Assembly (NCBI GenBank): GCA_016215605.1 | Contig: JACRJB010000062.1 | Span: forward strand, 62,001-126,000 | Length of the DNA stretch: 64,000 nucleotides | Source of the DNA: Rhodopseudomonas palustris | Lineage (GTDB): Bacteria > Pseudomonadota > Alphaproteobacteria > Rhizobiales > Xanthobacteraceae | Direction: 5' to 3' | Part shown: piece after piece, positions 44,671 to 54,312 of the stretch | Numbering within the stretch: the first letter of the stretch is position 1 | Layout: each line of letters starts with the position of its first letter | Notes under the pieces: generated by a model | The model's database searches: none | Seen by the model: the letters and a program-made list of their open reading frames with translations, nothing else | Told to the model about the DNA's origin: nothing | Position numbers and translations under genes: made by a program

Positions 44671-45936
44671 ATGAGACGTGTCGTCGTCACAGGCCTTGGC
44701 ATGCTTTCGCCGCTTGGCTGTGGCGTCGATGCGACCTGGAACCGGGTTCTCAAAGGCGAAAGCGGCGCTCGCAAGATCGACGCTTTCGACGTCTCCGATC
44801 TCACCAGCCAGATCGCTTGTATCATTCCGCGCGGCGACGGCAGCGACGGTACGTACAACGCCGATCAGTGGATGGAGCCGAAGGACCAGCGCAAGGTCGA
44901 CGACTTCATCGTCTATGCGATGTGCGCAGCGCGTCAGGCGCTCGACGACGCCGACTGGCATCCGTCCACCGAGGAGGAGCGCTGCGCCTCCGGCGTGCTG
45001 ATCGGTTCGGGAATCGGCGGCTTGCAGGGCATTGCCGAGACCGCGCTGCTCCTGAAGGAGCGTGGACCGCGCAAGATCTCGCCGTTCTTCATTCCCGGCC
45101 GTCTGATCAATCTGGCATCGGGCTACGTGTCGATTGCGTTCGGGCTCAAGGGGCCGAACCACTCGGTCGTCACGGCGTGTTCGACCGGCGCGCACGCGAT
45201 CGGCGATGCGTCGCGGCTGATCGCGCTCGGCGACGCCGACGTGATGGTAGCCGGTGGCTCCGAATCTCCGATCAGCCGGTTGGCGATGGCCGGCTTCTGC
45301 GCCGCACGTGCGTTGTCCACCGGCTTCAACGACGCGCCGCAGAAAGCATCACGACCCTACGACAAGGATCGCGACGGTTTTGTGATGGGCGAGGGGGCCG
45401 GCATCGTCGTGCTGGAAGAGTACGAACATGCCAAGGCGCGCGGCGCGCGAATCTACGCCGAAGTGATCGGTTACGGCCTGACCGGCGACGCCCATCACAT
45501 CACCGCGCCGGCGCCCGACGGCGATGGCGCGTTCCGGTGCATGAGCGCGGCGATCAAGCGCGCGGGCATCTCGGTGTCGGACATCGACTACATCAACGCA
45601 CACGGCACATCGACGCCGCTCGGCGACGAGATCGAACTCGGCGCTGCGCAACGGCTGCTCGGCAACGCGGCGTCGCGGGTGTCGATGTCGTCCACCAAAT
45701 CGTCGATCGGCCATCTGCTCGGCGCGGCCGGCGCGGTCGAGGCGATCTTCAGCGTGCTGGCGATTCGCGACAACATCGCGCCGCCGACCATCAATCTCGA
45801 CAACCCGTCGGTCGAGACCGCGATCGATCTCGTGCCGTGGAAGCCGCGCGAGCGTGAAATCAATGTCGCGCTGTCGAACTCTTTCGGTTTTGGCGGGACT
45901 AATGCTTCGTTGATCCTGCAGCGCGTCGCCGACTGA
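44671..45936 (+). CDS. fabF: 3-oxoacyl-ACP synthase II
   Basis: A 421-residue FabF, the condensing enzyme of chain elongation. The Cys-His-His triad is Cys170 (VVTACSTGAHAIG), His311 (NAHGTSTPLGD) and His348 (SSIGHLLGAAG). ATG 44671 gives the normal MRRVVVTGLG start; an upstream TTG-type extension is unlikely. It lies behind the acpP terminator, so its expression depends on read-through or an internal promoter. Confidence 0.97.
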   Translation: MRRVVVTGLGMLSPLGCGVDATWNRVLKGESGARKIDAFDVSDLTSQIACIIPRGDGSDGTYNADQWMEPKDQRKVDDFIVYAMCAARQALDDADWHPSTEEERCASGVLIGSGIGGLQGIAETALLLKERGPRKISPFFIPGRLINLASGYVSIAFGLKGPNHSVVTACSTGAHAIGDASRLIALGDADVMVAGGSESPISRLAMAGFCAARALSTGFNDAPQKASRPYDKDRDGFVMGEGAGIVVLEEYEHAKARGARIYAEVIGYGLTGDAHHITAPAPDGDGAFRCMSAAIKRAGISVSDIDYINAHGTSTPLGDEIELGAAQRLLGNAASRVSMSSTKSSIGHLLGAAGAVEAIFSVLAIRDNIAPPTINLDNPSVETAIDLVPWKPREREINVALSNSFGFGGTNASLILQRVAD

Positions 45937-46143
45937 CGCGTCGCGAACACTTCAACGTTTCGCCGTAATCCCTGCTAAATCCTACGACATTCGGCTATAT
46001 GGGAGTATGGTCGGCCGCGGCGCGAATGAATAAGGTCTGTAGCGATTCAAGATCGGGCCGTCGCGCGAATGTGGTGATCTCGAACGCCGCTGGTGCGATC
46101 GTGCACAGCCCATCCACGAGACGACAGGAATCAGGTTGCACCG

Positions 46144-47421
46144 ATGAGTGAAAGGCCGCCGATCTCGCCGAGAAGTCCGCGCGCGGCGCTGGAACCGGAG
46201 CAACTGCCGCCGCCGCCGAAGCGATCGGATCGTGCGCGCAACCCGCTGGTGATCATCGGCAACGCCATCATCACGCTGTTGCTGGTGGTGATGCTCGGGG
46301 CGGGCGGCATCTACGTCTACGGCAAGCAGAAGATCGAGGCCGCCGGCCCGTTGCAGGACGACAAGGTCGTCAACATTCCACAGCGCGCCGGCCTGGGCGA
46401 CATCGCCGAGATCCTGCAGCGCGAAGGTGTGATCGAGAACAATCGCTGGGTGTTCATCGGCAGCGTGCTGGCGCTGAAGGCGCGCGCTGATCTGAAACCC
46501 GGCGAATATTCGTTTCAGAAGAACGCCAGCCTGCGCGACGTGATCGGCACCATCGTCGAGGGCAAGGTGGTGCAGCACGCGGTGACGATTCCGGAGGGAC
46601 TGACCTCGGAGCAGATCGTGGCCCGGCTGTCGGAGAACAACATTTTCACCGGCAGCTTGCGCGAAATTCCGCGCGAAGGAACGTTGCTGCCGGAGACCTA
46701 CAAGTTTCCGCGCGGGACGCTGCGCGAACAGGTGATCAATCGGATGCAGCAGGCGCAGAAGCGCGTGCTCGCCGAAGTCTGGGAGCGCCGCAATCCGGAG
46801 ATCCCGATCAAGTCTCCCGAACAGTTGGTGACGCTGGCGTCGCTGGTCGAGAAGGAGACCAGCAAGCCGGACGAACGCAGCCGGGTCTCCGCGGTGTTCA
46901 TCAACCGTCTGCAGAAGAAGATGAAGCTGCAGTCCGATCCGACGATCATCTATGGTCTGGTCGGCGGCAAGGGTACGCTCGGCCGCCCGATCAAGCGCAG
47001 CGAAATTCAGCAGCCGTCCCCGTACAACACCTACGTCATCGAAGGCCTGCCGCCCGGACCGATCGCCAACCCGGGGCGCGCTTCGCTCGAAGCCGCGGCC
47101 AATCCGGCGCGGACCCGCGATCTGTACTTCGTCGCCGACGGCAGCGGCGGCCACGCTTTCAGCGACGGCTACGATCAGCACCTGAAGAATGTCGCCAAGC
47201 TGCGGGCGCAGGAACGGCAGACCCAGAACGACACCGTGGAGCCACCGGAGGATCCGCCGGCGACATCGGCTACGACGCCCGATGCCAATGCCTCGGCCGC
47301 GCAACCGCCGGCCGCCGCGGCCAAGCCGGCGAAAGGCAACGGCGCGCAGAAGAAGCGGACGCGTAACGCCCCGCAGAACGGCGCGGCACCGGCTGCTCCA
47401 ACCGCGACCGACCAGGACTAG
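46144..47421 (+). CDS. mltG: endolytic murein transglycosylase MltG
   Basis: A 425-residue inner-membrane lytic transglycosylase (YceG family), which cuts nascent glycan strands and sets their length. Cytoplasmic proline-rich N-terminus, one membrane helix (about 35-58), a LysM-like region (VVNIPQRAGLGDIAEILQRE) and the catalytic domain with Glu236 in LASLVEKET and LQSDPTIIYGL. The C-terminal 55 residues are low-complexity Ala/Pro and non-conserved. The N-terminal start at ATG 46144 gives a full helix. It follows fabF, as in many proteobacteria. Confidence 0.95.
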   Translation: MSERPPISPRSPRAALEPEQLPPPPKRSDRARNPLVIIGNAIITLLLVVMLGAGGIYVYGKQKIEAAGPLQDDKVVNIPQRAGLGDIAEILQREGVIENNRWVFIGSVLALKARADLKPGEYSFQKNASLRDVIGTIVEGKVVQHAVTIPEGLTSEQIVARLSENNIFTGSLREIPREGTLLPETYKFPRGTLREQVINRMQQAQKRVLAEVWERRNPEIPIKSPEQLVTLASLVEKETSKPDERSRVSAVFINRLQKKMKLQSDPTIIYGLVGGKGTLGRPIKRSEIQQPSPYNTYVIEGLPPGPIANPGRASLEAAANPARTRDLYFVADGSGGHAFSDGYDQHLKNVAKLRAQERQTQNDTVEPPEDPPATSATTPDANASAAQPPAAAAKPAKGNGAQKKRTRNAPQNGAAPAAPTATDQD

Positions 47422-47517
47422 CAGCGCGCCTGTTCCCATCCTGTGTCAGGATCGGCTAAGCTCCGACGCCCACGCGTCAAGCGAATCTTAACCTGCAATC
47501 TGCGGAGTCTGTCAGCG

Positions 47518-48405
47518 ATGTCTTTGTCGAGCATGACGGGGTTTGCCCGCAGCCACGGCAGCAGCGGTCCCTATTCATTCGAATGGGAGTTGAAGTCCGT
47601 CAACGCCAAGGGATTCGATTTCCGGCTGCGCATTCCGCAAGGCTGGGACGACATCGAAGCCGGTGTGCGCAAACGGGCGGCCGACGCGCTGTCGCGCGGC
47701 ACGGTCTACGCCAATCTCACGATCAAACGTGCGGACGCGGCGTCGACCATCCGTATCAACGAGGACGTGCTGTCCGCGGTGTTGAAGGTCGCCAGCGATC
47801 TCGCCGGGCGTGTCGACGCGGTGGCCCCGAGCATCGATGGTCTGATGTCGATCAAGGGCGTGATCGAGACGGTCGAGCCGGAGAGCGACGAGGCTGAAGA
47901 TAATGACGCACGAACTGCGGTCGAGGCCGCCTTCGCGCAGGCGCTCGCCAGCCTGATCGAGATGCGCAAGCGCGAAGGCGCCACGCTGGCTGCCGTGTTG
48001 TCGCAGCGGCTCGATGAAATCGAGACCCTGGCCAAGAAGGCGGAAGCCGCGCCGGGACGCAAGCCGGAGGCGATCAAGGCGCGGCTCGCCGAGCAGGTCG
48101 CTGCACTGCTGGAGACGTCGGAGCGCTTCGATCAGGACCGGCTGCATCAGGAAGCCATCATGATGGCGACGAAGGCCGACATTCGCGAGGAACTCGACCG
48201 CATCGCCTCGCACGTCGCGCAGGCGCGCGAGATGCTGAGCAAGGGCGGCGCCGTCGGCCGAAGGCTCGACTTCCTGTCCCAGGAGTTCAATCGCGAGGTC
48301 AACACCTGCTGCTCGAAGTCGATCGACCTCGAACTCACCAACACGGGCCTGGCGATGAAGAACGTGGTCGAGCAGTTCCGCGAGCAGGTCCAGAATCTGG
48401 AATGA
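47518..48405 (+). CDS. yicC: YicC/YloC family endoribonuclease
   Basis: A 295-residue YicC-type protein. Conserved opening MSLSSMTGFARS, then WELKSVNAKGFDFRLRIP and the C-terminal REELDRIASHV... GRRLDFLSQEFNREVNTC signature. E. coli YicC and B. subtilis YloC are endoribonucleases of a distinct fold. ATG 47518 is chosen from the family start. It overlaps gmk by 4 bases (ATGA), the conserved yicC-gmk pairing. Confidence 0.95.
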   Translation: MSLSSMTGFARSHGSSGPYSFEWELKSVNAKGFDFRLRIPQGWDDIEAGVRKRAADALSRGTVYANLTIKRADAASTIRINEDVLSAVLKVASDLAGRVDAVAPSIDGLMSIKGVIETVEPESDEAEDNDARTAVEAAFAQALASLIEMRKREGATLAAVLSQRLDEIETLAKKAEAAPGRKPEAIKARLAEQVAALLETSERFDQDRLHQEAIMMATKADIREELDRIASHVAQAREMLSKGGAVGRRLDFLSQEFNREVNTCCSKSIDLELTNTGLAMKNVVEQFREQVQNLE

Positions 48406-49070
48406 GCATGACGGACGCGGCAACGGGAAGCTTGAACGGCGTCGAGCGGCGCGGGCTGATGTTCGTGCTGTCGTCGCCCTCGGGCGCCGGCAAGACCACG
48501 CTGTCGCGCATGCTGGTGAAGGAGGCCGCTTCGCTGCAGATGTCGGTCTCGGCCACGACCCGCCCGATGCGGCCCGGCGAGGTCGACGGGCGAGACTATT
48601 TCTTCGTCGACCGTCCGAAATTCGACGCGATGGTCGCTGCCGGCGAATTCCTCGAATGGGCGAACGTGTTCGACAATTGCTACGGCACGCCGCGCGCGCC
48701 GGTGGACGCGGCGCTGGCCGCGGGCCGTGACGTTCTGTTCGACATCGACTGGCAGGGCACGCAGCAACTGCGCAGTCACGCGCCGAACGACGTCGTCAGC
48801 GTGTTCGTGCTGCCGCCGTCGGTGCAGGCGCTCGAACATCGCCTGCATACGCGCGCCCAGGATTCCGACGAAGTCATCCATGGCCGGATGAAGAAGGCCG
48901 GCGACGAGATGAGCCACTACGACGCTTACGACTACATCGTCGTCAACGACAACGTCGGCATCGCGTTCGAGTCGGTGAAGGCCATTCTCCGCGCCGAGCA
49001 ACTCAAGCGCGAACGCCAGGTCGGAATCGATGCGTTCGTGCGGGACATGCGCCGCGAACTCGAGAAGTAG
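48402..49070 (+). CDS. gmk: guanylate kinase
   Basis: A 222-residue GMP kinase. The P-loop is SSPSGAGKTTLSRML, the GMP-binding region SATTRPMRPGEVDGRDYFFV, and the C-terminus has the usual helical part with IVVNDN. It phosphorylates GMP to GDP in nucleotide metabolism. It starts inside the end of yicC and is the last gene of the cluster beginning at fabD. A second in-frame ATG 9 bases on is possible. Confidence 0.97.
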   Translation: MSMTDAATGSLNGVERRGLMFVLSSPSGAGKTTLSRMLVKEAASLQMSVSATTRPMRPGEVDGRDYFFVDRPKFDAMVAAGEFLEWANVFDNCYGTPRAPVDAALAAGRDVLFDIDWQGTQQLRSHAPNDVVSVFVLPPSVQALEHRLHTRAQDSDEVIHGRMKKAGDEMSHYDAYDYIVVNDNVGIAFESVKAILRAEQLKRERQVGIDAFVRDMRRELEK

Positions 49071-49124
49071 TCCGACCGAGGCGCCGAAAAGCAGCGGCTT
49101 TCGCCGCGGCCTCGATGTCGGTCG

Positions 49125-50141
49125 TCAGGCGGCCGGACGTTTCTGCGCGCGCGCCAGCAGCTCTTCGATTTCGTCGGTGGCCTTGACCTCGGTCTGGCGC
49201 TGGCGTGCGGCCCGGATCCAGGCCGGCACCTCGGTCGGCTGCGTCGGGGGCGACGGGTCGAGCGTCAGATCGAGAGGCTCGGCCGCATAGTCGTCGCTTG
49301 CCGGCCTGGGTGCGTCGCGCCAGATGTCCGGGCGGCCGTTGAGATCGCGGCGAACCGCCGGTTGCCGCCGGCTGAATTTGACGAGGCCGCCGACGATCAG
49401 ACCGGCGAGTGCGAGCGCTGCGAGCAGGGCGGCGATCAGCGTCGATGCGGATCCGGCCGACGACAATGCGGCCGTCGCCGGCGTGCCGCCCTTGGCCACC
49501 GCGGCCTGCGCAGCGGTGCGCAGCTTGCTCGATGCATCGGCAGCCGACGCTGGGTCGGCAGCCGGGGCGGCTGTGGCGGCATCCGACCAACGCTGGTCGA
49601 TCGGCGAACCTTGGGTCGCGACAGGCGCCTGATCGGTGGGCTGAGACGCGCTTTGCTGAGTGGACGTCGTCGTCGGTAGCGGCGCCGGAAACTGCGCGGC
49701 GGAATCCGTCGCGGCGGCGTCGCGCATCGGCGCAGGCTCCGGCACTTCGGCTCGGGCATTGGCGATCGACGAATGCAGACGCACCGCGGTCGTCCGCACC
49801 GGCTTCGGCGCGGCAACGGGAGCCGCCGAATCCGCCGAGGCCGTCTCGCTCCGGGCGGCCGGCGCCGCTGGTGCGGAGTTGGGGCGGTCGGAAGCCGCGT
49901 CGGCCGCCGCTTCGGTCGGCGCCGCCGCCTTGTCGCCGGTCGCGCGAACGTACCAACAGTTGCGCTTGGTGGCGCGGTCGGTGCGGTAGAACCAGTGGCT
50001 GCCCGCCGGAGCCGGGCCTTTCGGCGCGGCGAGACATTCGCGCGCTTGCGCGGCGGCGTGGTCCGGAGCGGCGGTGAGAGCGAGGCTGGCGAACAATCCG
50101 ACGCCGGCGGCGCTCAGGATCTTCGCGGTGGACTTGCGCAT
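49125..50141 (-). CDS. Ala/Pro-rich secreted or membrane-anchored protein of unknown function
   Basis: A 338-residue protein. Signal peptide at residues 1-33 (MRKSTAKILSAAG..., cleavage after AAA), then a short conserved-looking module, ARECLAAPKGPAPAGSHWFY then RATKRNCWYVRATG, whose two cysteines could pair. A 150-residue Ala/Pro/Ser low-complexity linker follows, then a membrane helix (STLIAALLAALALAGLIVGG) and a 95-residue cytoplasmic tail ending LLARAQKRPAA. Start chosen at ATG 50141, with GGGGGA 5 bases upstream. The domain order implies a periplasmic module tethered to the inner membrane. Family unknown. Confidence 0.72.
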   Translation of the reverse strand: MRKSTAKILSAAGVGLFASLALTAAPDHAAAQARECLAAPKGPAPAGSHWFYRTDRATKRNCWYVRATGDKAAAPTEAAADAASDRPNSAPAAPAARSETASADSAAPVAAPKPVRTTAVRLHSSIANARAEVPEPAPMRDAAATDSAAQFPAPLPTTTSTQQSASQPTDQAPVATQGSPIDQRWSDAATAAPAADPASAADASSKLRTAAQAAVAKGGTPATAALSSAGSASTLIAALLAALALAGLIVGGLVKFSRRQPAVRRDLNGRPDIWRDAPRPASDDYAAEPLDLTLDPSPPTQPTEVPAWIRAARQRQTEVKATDEIEELLARAQKRPAA

Positions 50142-50308
50142 GGCATCCCCCATCGTGATGCGGTAACGGAAATTTAGGATCCGTGTTTTCCGCACAAATG
50201 GGGTCGCAATAAGCCGCAAATCCGGTGGGGGTGGGACAAGAATCGGGCCCGCATTGCGGGGCGGATGGAACCCGCAATCCGGTCGTCGTCGGCGTCGCCG
50301 AGGCTCGA

Positions 50309-51367
50309 TTAGTTCGTCAGCATGATGCGGCCGACGACCTTGCCGGCGCGCAACTGATCGATCCACTTCTGGACGTCGGTCATCGGTTCTTCCTTCATCG
50401 GCGTCGGCTTGATCTTGCCGGAGCGCGCCAATTCCAGAAGCTCCTTGGTCTCTTCCAGCGTGCCGACCATGAAGCCTTCGACCGTCATGCGCTTGTAGAT
50501 CCACTGCACCATCGGCAGGCTGAACTGTCCGCCCATCAGGCCCGACACGACGATCTTGCCGCCGCGTGCGACGGTGCCGACCGCGAAGTTCATCGACTTG
50601 TCGTTGCCGGCGAAATCGACGATGCAGTCGAAGCCGCCGTCGTTTTCCTTGACGATGCGCTTGATCACGTCGGGCTCCGACGGATCATAGGCGAACGACG
50701 CGCCGTTCTGCAGCGCGGCTTCGCGTGCCGCGGGGCTGAGATCCGCGACCGAGATCGGCTGCTTGAACATCGCCTGCGCCAGCGAGAGACCCATCATGCC
50801 GACGCCGCCGAGACCGATCAGCAGGATGTTGCGCTGACGCGGCCGATCCACCAGGCGCTTCAGCGCGCCGTAGGCGGTGATCCCGGAGCACATCAGCGTC
50901 GCCGCGACGTTGGTCGGCAGCGGATCGTAGTCGAGCAGATATTTCGCGTCGGGCACCAGCACGTGCGTGGCGAAGCCGCCGTCGATCGCGACGCCGAGGA
51001 AGCGGTTTCGCGTGCACAGGTTCTCGTCGCCGGCGAGGCAGTCGCGGCACTTGCCGCAGCCGATCCAGGGAAACACCGCTTTCTTCTTGCCGACCAGGTC
51101 GGCCGGCGCATCCGGCCCGACTTCAGCGACGACGCCGGCGATCTCGTGGCCGAGCGTGAACGGCAGCGTCATGCCGCGCGTGGTGTCGAGCTTCTTGCCG
51201 CCGCCGAGATCGGCGTAGCCGTCCTGGATGTGCAGATCGGAATGGCACAGTCCGCAGCGTTCGATCTTGACCAGCACTTCGCGGCCTTGCGGCTTCGGCG
51301 CGTCGATGATCGTTTCGCACAGCGGGGCGTCGAATTTCACCAGAGACTGGCGACGCATCTGCGTCAT
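50309..51367 (-). CDS. zinc-dependent alcohol dehydrogenase
   Basis: A 352-residue medium-chain dehydrogenase. Catalytic zinc ligands are Cys38 and His42 (CGLCHSDLH) with His74-Glu75 (GHE). The structural zinc cysteines are Cys104, 107, 110 and 118 ([15 protein letters not shown]). The NAD site is [10 protein letters not shown]. An unusual insert, [16 protein letters not shown], precedes the GHE motif. Substrate unknown. Its ATG overlaps the rsmA stop (ATGA), so it is the last gene of the long lptF-to-adh run, an unexpected companion for ribosome and LPS genes. Confidence 0.9.
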   Translation of the reverse strand: MTQMRRQSLVKFDAPLCETIIDAPKPQGREVLVKIERCGLCHSDLHIQDGYADLGGGKKLDTTRGMTLPFTLGHEIAGVVAEVGPDAPADLVGKKKAVFPWIGCGKCRDCLAGDENLCTRNRFLGVAIDGGFATHVLVPDAKYLLDYDPLPTNVAATLMCSGITAYGALKRLVDRPRQRNILLIGLGGVGMMGLSLAQAMFKQPISVADLSPAAREAALQNGASFAYDPSEPDVIKRIVKENDGGFDCIVDFAGNDKSMNFAVGTVARGGKIVVSGLMGGQFSLPMVQWIYKRMTVEGFMVGTLEETKELLELARSGKIKPTPMKEEPMTDVQKWIDQLRAGKVVGRIMLTN

Positions 51368-52245
51368 GTCGGGTTCTCCCTTTGAGGCGTGTTTTTTGTG
51401 GCCCGTATATTGGTCAATTCGTTCGCCATGGCAACAAAGCCGGAGACCGGGACGGTCTCGGCGCGGCGGGTCGGATCGATGCCCGCTGCCGCGGCCAGCT
51501 GCGCCGGATCGACGCCGAGCGCCTTCAGGCTCTGCCGCAACATCTTGCGTCGCTGCCCGAAGGCGGCGGCGGCGACCTGCTCCAGCGCGGCCCGGTCGCA
51601 GCGCTGCGGCGCGGCGCGCGGCACCAGCCGGACCACGGAAGAGGTCACCTTCGGCTGCGGCACGAAGGCCGAGGGCGCGATGTCGAACAGCATGCCGGTC
51701 TCGCAGCGCCAATTCGACAGCACCGCGAGCCGGCCATAGGCGTCGTCGTCTTCCCGCGCGACGATGCGCTGTGCGACCTCGCGCTGAAACATCAGCACCA
51801 TCGTGTCGTACCAGGGCGGCCACGGCTCGGCGCACAGCCAGCCGATCAGCAGCGGCGTCGCGATGTTGTAGGGCAGGTTGGCGACGATCTTGGCCCGCGC
51901 ATCGCCGAGCAGCGGCCGGGGATCGAACTCCATCGCGTCGGCGCAGACGATCTCGAGCCGGCCCGGATAGTGCGCCGCGATCTCCTCGAGCGCGCCGAGC
52001 GCGCGCTCGTCGCGCTCGATCGCGATGACGCGCTTCGCACCGGTGGCGAGCAGCGCCCGTGTCAATCCGCCGGGACCGGGGCCGATCTCGACCACGGTGA
52101 CGCCGTCGAGCGGGCCGGCGGCACGGGCGATCCGGGCGGTGAGGTTGAGATCGAGCAGAAAGTTCTGCCCGAGCGATTTCTTCGCGGCGAGATCGTGGCG
52201 GCGGATCACGTCGCGCAGCGGCGGCAGATCGTCGATCGCACTCAT
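51364..52245 (-). CDS. rsmA: 16S rRNA dimethyladenosine transferase
   Basis: A 293-residue RsmA/KsgA, which dimethylates two adjacent adenines near the 3' end of 16S rRNA during 30S maturation. SAM motif [15 protein letters not shown], catalytic [11 protein letters not shown] and [16 protein letters not shown] are present. The N-terminal [11 protein letters not shown] is typical. It overlaps pdxA upstream and the alcohol dehydrogenase downstream, each by 4 bases. Confidence 0.97.
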   Translation of the reverse strand: MSAIDDLPPLRDVIRRHDLAAKKSLGQNFLLDLNLTARIARAAGPLDGVTVVEIGPGPGGLTRALLATGAKRVIAIERDERALGALEEIAAHYPGRLEIVCADAMEFDPRPLLGDARAKIVANLPYNIATPLLIGWLCAEPWPPWYDTMVLMFQREVAQRIVAREDDDAYGRLAVLSNWRCETGMLFDIAPSAFVPQPKVTSSVVRLVPRAAPQRCDRAALEQVAAAAFGQRRKMLRQSLKALGVDPAQLAAAAGIDPTRRAETVPVSGFVAMANELTNIRATKNTPQRENPT

Positions 52246-53246
52246 GCCGGCGATGCCGCCGCCATGCGGGCCGCGAGCTTCAGCGCCGCGATCAGGCTCG
52301 ACGGATCGGCGCGCCCGCTGCCGGCGATGTCGAACGCCGTGCCGTGATCCGGCGAGGTGCGGATGAAGGGCAGTCCGAGCGTGACATTGACGCCTTCGTC
52401 GAAGGCGATGGTCTTGATCGGGATCAGCGCCTGGTCGTGATACATGCAGAGGGCGCAGTCGTAGCGCGTCCGCGCGGCGGCATGAAACATGGTGTCGGCA
52501 GGCAGCGGCCCGCGGGCGTCGATCCCTGCGCGGCGCAGGATCTCCACCGCCGGCGCGACGATGGCGCGATCCTCGGTGCCGAGCGAACCGTCTTCGCCGG
52601 CGTGAGGATTGAGGCCGGCGATCGCCAGCCGCGGCGCGGCGATGCCGAAGCGGCGTTTCAGGTCGTTCACCACGATGCGCGCGGTCGACACGATCAGCTC
52701 CGTGGTGAGCTGCGCGATCGCGTCGCGCAGCGAGACGTGGATCGTCACCGGCACCACGGCAAGGCTCGGGCACCACAACATCATCACCGGCTGCGGCGCG
52801 GCTCCGTCGCCGCGCGCCAGTTCGGCGAGGACTTCGGTGTGGCCGGGGTGGGCAAAGCCCGCCTGATACAGCACGCTCTTGGCGATCGGATTGGTGACGA
52901 CCGCGGCGGCGCGGCCGGAGACGACATCCTCGACCGCGCTGCGGATCGCTGCGATCGCGGCAGCGGCGCTCGTCGCGTCGGGCTTGCCCGGCGCGGCTGT
53001 CGCGACGTGACCGGTGCCGACGACGGGCAGGGCGTGCGCAAACGTGGCGGCGGCATCCTCGATCGCGACCTCGGCGATCGGGATCTCGACGCCGAGTGCT
53101 TGCGCCCGGCGCGCGATGCAGTCGCGGTCGCCCCGCAGATAAAACGGCGGCAGCTTCGCCTCGTCGCGGCGCAGCCATGCCGCGATGGTGATGTCGGGAC
53201 CGATGCCGGCCGGCTCGCCGAGCGACAGGGCTAGAGGCTTGGTCAT
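52242..53246 (-). CDS. pdxA: 4-hydroxythreonine-4-phosphate dehydrogenase
   Basis: A 334-residue PdxA of the pyridoxal phosphate pathway. Key motifs are [29 protein letters not shown], the metal-binding LNPHAGEDG and [11 protein letters not shown], and [13 protein letters not shown]. It precedes rsmA with ATGA overlap and follows surA by 37 bases. The surA-pdxA-rsmA order is conserved across proteobacteria. Confidence 0.97.
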   Translation of the reverse strand: MTKPLALSLGEPAGIGPDITIAAWLRRDEAKLPPFYLRGDRDCIARRAQALGVEIPIAEVAIEDAAATFAHALPVVGTGHVATAAPGKPDATSAAAAIAAIRSAVEDVVSGRAAAVVTNPIAKSVLYQAGFAHPGHTEVLAELARGDGAAPQPVMMLWCPSLAVVPVTIHVSLRDAIAQLTTELIVSTARIVVNDLKRRFGIAAPRLAIAGLNPHAGEDGSLGTEDRAIVAPAVEILRRAGIDARGPLPADTMFHAAARTRYDCALCMYHDQALIPIKTIAFDEGVNVTLGLPFIRTSPDHGTAFDIAGSGRADPSSLIAALKLAARMAAASPA

Positions 53247-53283
53247 GTCGTGTCCGTCCGCCGCTCAGCGGCGGGGCCATCCA

Positions 53284-54246
53284 TCAGCGGCCGGACCGGC
53301 CGCCAGCGGCGTCCGCCCCGCGATACTCGATCATCGCGGCATTGCGCACTTCCCGCAAATAATCCTTCGACTTGGCCTGAAACTTCTCGGCGAACATCTT
53401 GTCGCGAATCTCGCGCTTCTTCGGCGTGTCGGCGGTGGTCGGCTTGCGCGAGCACAGCGCCACCATCTCGATGCCCTGCCGGGTCGCTTCCGGTGCCGTC
53501 ATCTGGCCGACCGGGGTCTTGTCGAGGAGTTCGCGCAGCGCCGGCGGCAGGTCGGCCGAGGTCTTGACGACGGTGGCGCGGATCGCGGTGTTCGGCAGCG
53601 CCTTGAAGATGCGATCGGCGTCCTCGCAGCTCTGGACGCGGCTGCGCAGCGATTCGGCTTCCTTGCGGCGGGCCTCCATCGCACTCGCGTCGGAGCCGCG
53701 CGAGACGATCAGCACGATCGGCCGCATCTGGTATTCGAAGCTCTCGGTTGTGGTCTTCTCGTCGCCGCCCTTGGCGGCGAGCTGCGCCTGGATTTCCTTT
53801 TCGCCGACCAGCAGGCTGTCCTTGAAGCGACCGCGGATCAGGCTGGTCCAGACCATCTCGGCCTTGATCTTGGACTTCAACGTTTCCGCGCGAATGCCTT
53901 GTGCGCCAAGCATTTTCACCATCTGGTCGGGCGACATCCGCATCCGCGAACTCATGCTGGCGAACGACGAGTCGATGTCGGAATCACTCGGAGTGACGCC
54001 GTACTTCTTGCCTTCCCGGACTTTGACTTTTTCGTCGATCAGCTCGTCGAGCACCTGTTGGCGGGTGCGGGACTGGTTCGACAGTCGGTCCAGTTTGGAG
54101 CGCTGCTCGATGTCGAAATTGGTGATCGGTTCGCCGTTGACCATGACGGCCACGGTTTGCGCACGCGCGACGCCGAACCCGCCGCCCAGCGTGACTCCGC
54201 AGAAGAGCGCCAGTCCGAGAATGCGAAAGAAAAACTTGTTCGTCAT
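53284..54246 (-). CDS. surA: SurA-like periplasmic chaperone/peptidyl-prolyl isomerase
   Basis: A 320-residue protein with a signal peptide (MTNKFFFRILGLALFCG..., cleavage near ARA/Q) and a SurA N-terminal chaperone domain (VNGEPITNFDIEQRSKL..., LIDEKVKVREGKKYGV). A single parvulin-like region follows (PPALRELLDKTPVGQMTAPE). It is shorter than E. coli SurA (two parvulin domains). It escorts outer-membrane proteins, and its place next to lptD agrees, since LptD is a SurA client. Confidence 0.92.
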   Translation of the reverse strand: MTNKFFFRILGLALFCGVTLGGGFGVARAQTVAVMVNGEPITNFDIEQRSKLDRLSNQSRTRQQVLDELIDEKVKVREGKKYGVTPSDSDIDSSFASMSSRMRMSPDQMVKMLGAQGIRAETLKSKIKAEMVWTSLIRGRFKDSLLVGEKEIQAQLAAKGGDEKTTTESFEYQMRPIVLIVSRGSDASAMEARRKEAESLRSRVQSCEDADRIFKALPNTAIRATVVKTSADLPPALRELLDKTPVGQMTAPEATRQGIEMVALCSRKPTTADTPKKREIRDKMFAEKFQAKSKDYLREVRNAAMIEYRGADAAGGRSGR

Positions 54247-54312
54247 GGGTCGCGTGTGCCTCCCAGCCGATTTGTGTTTGTTCAGAAACGGGGTTGCCGT
54301 TGACCTTCGGCG

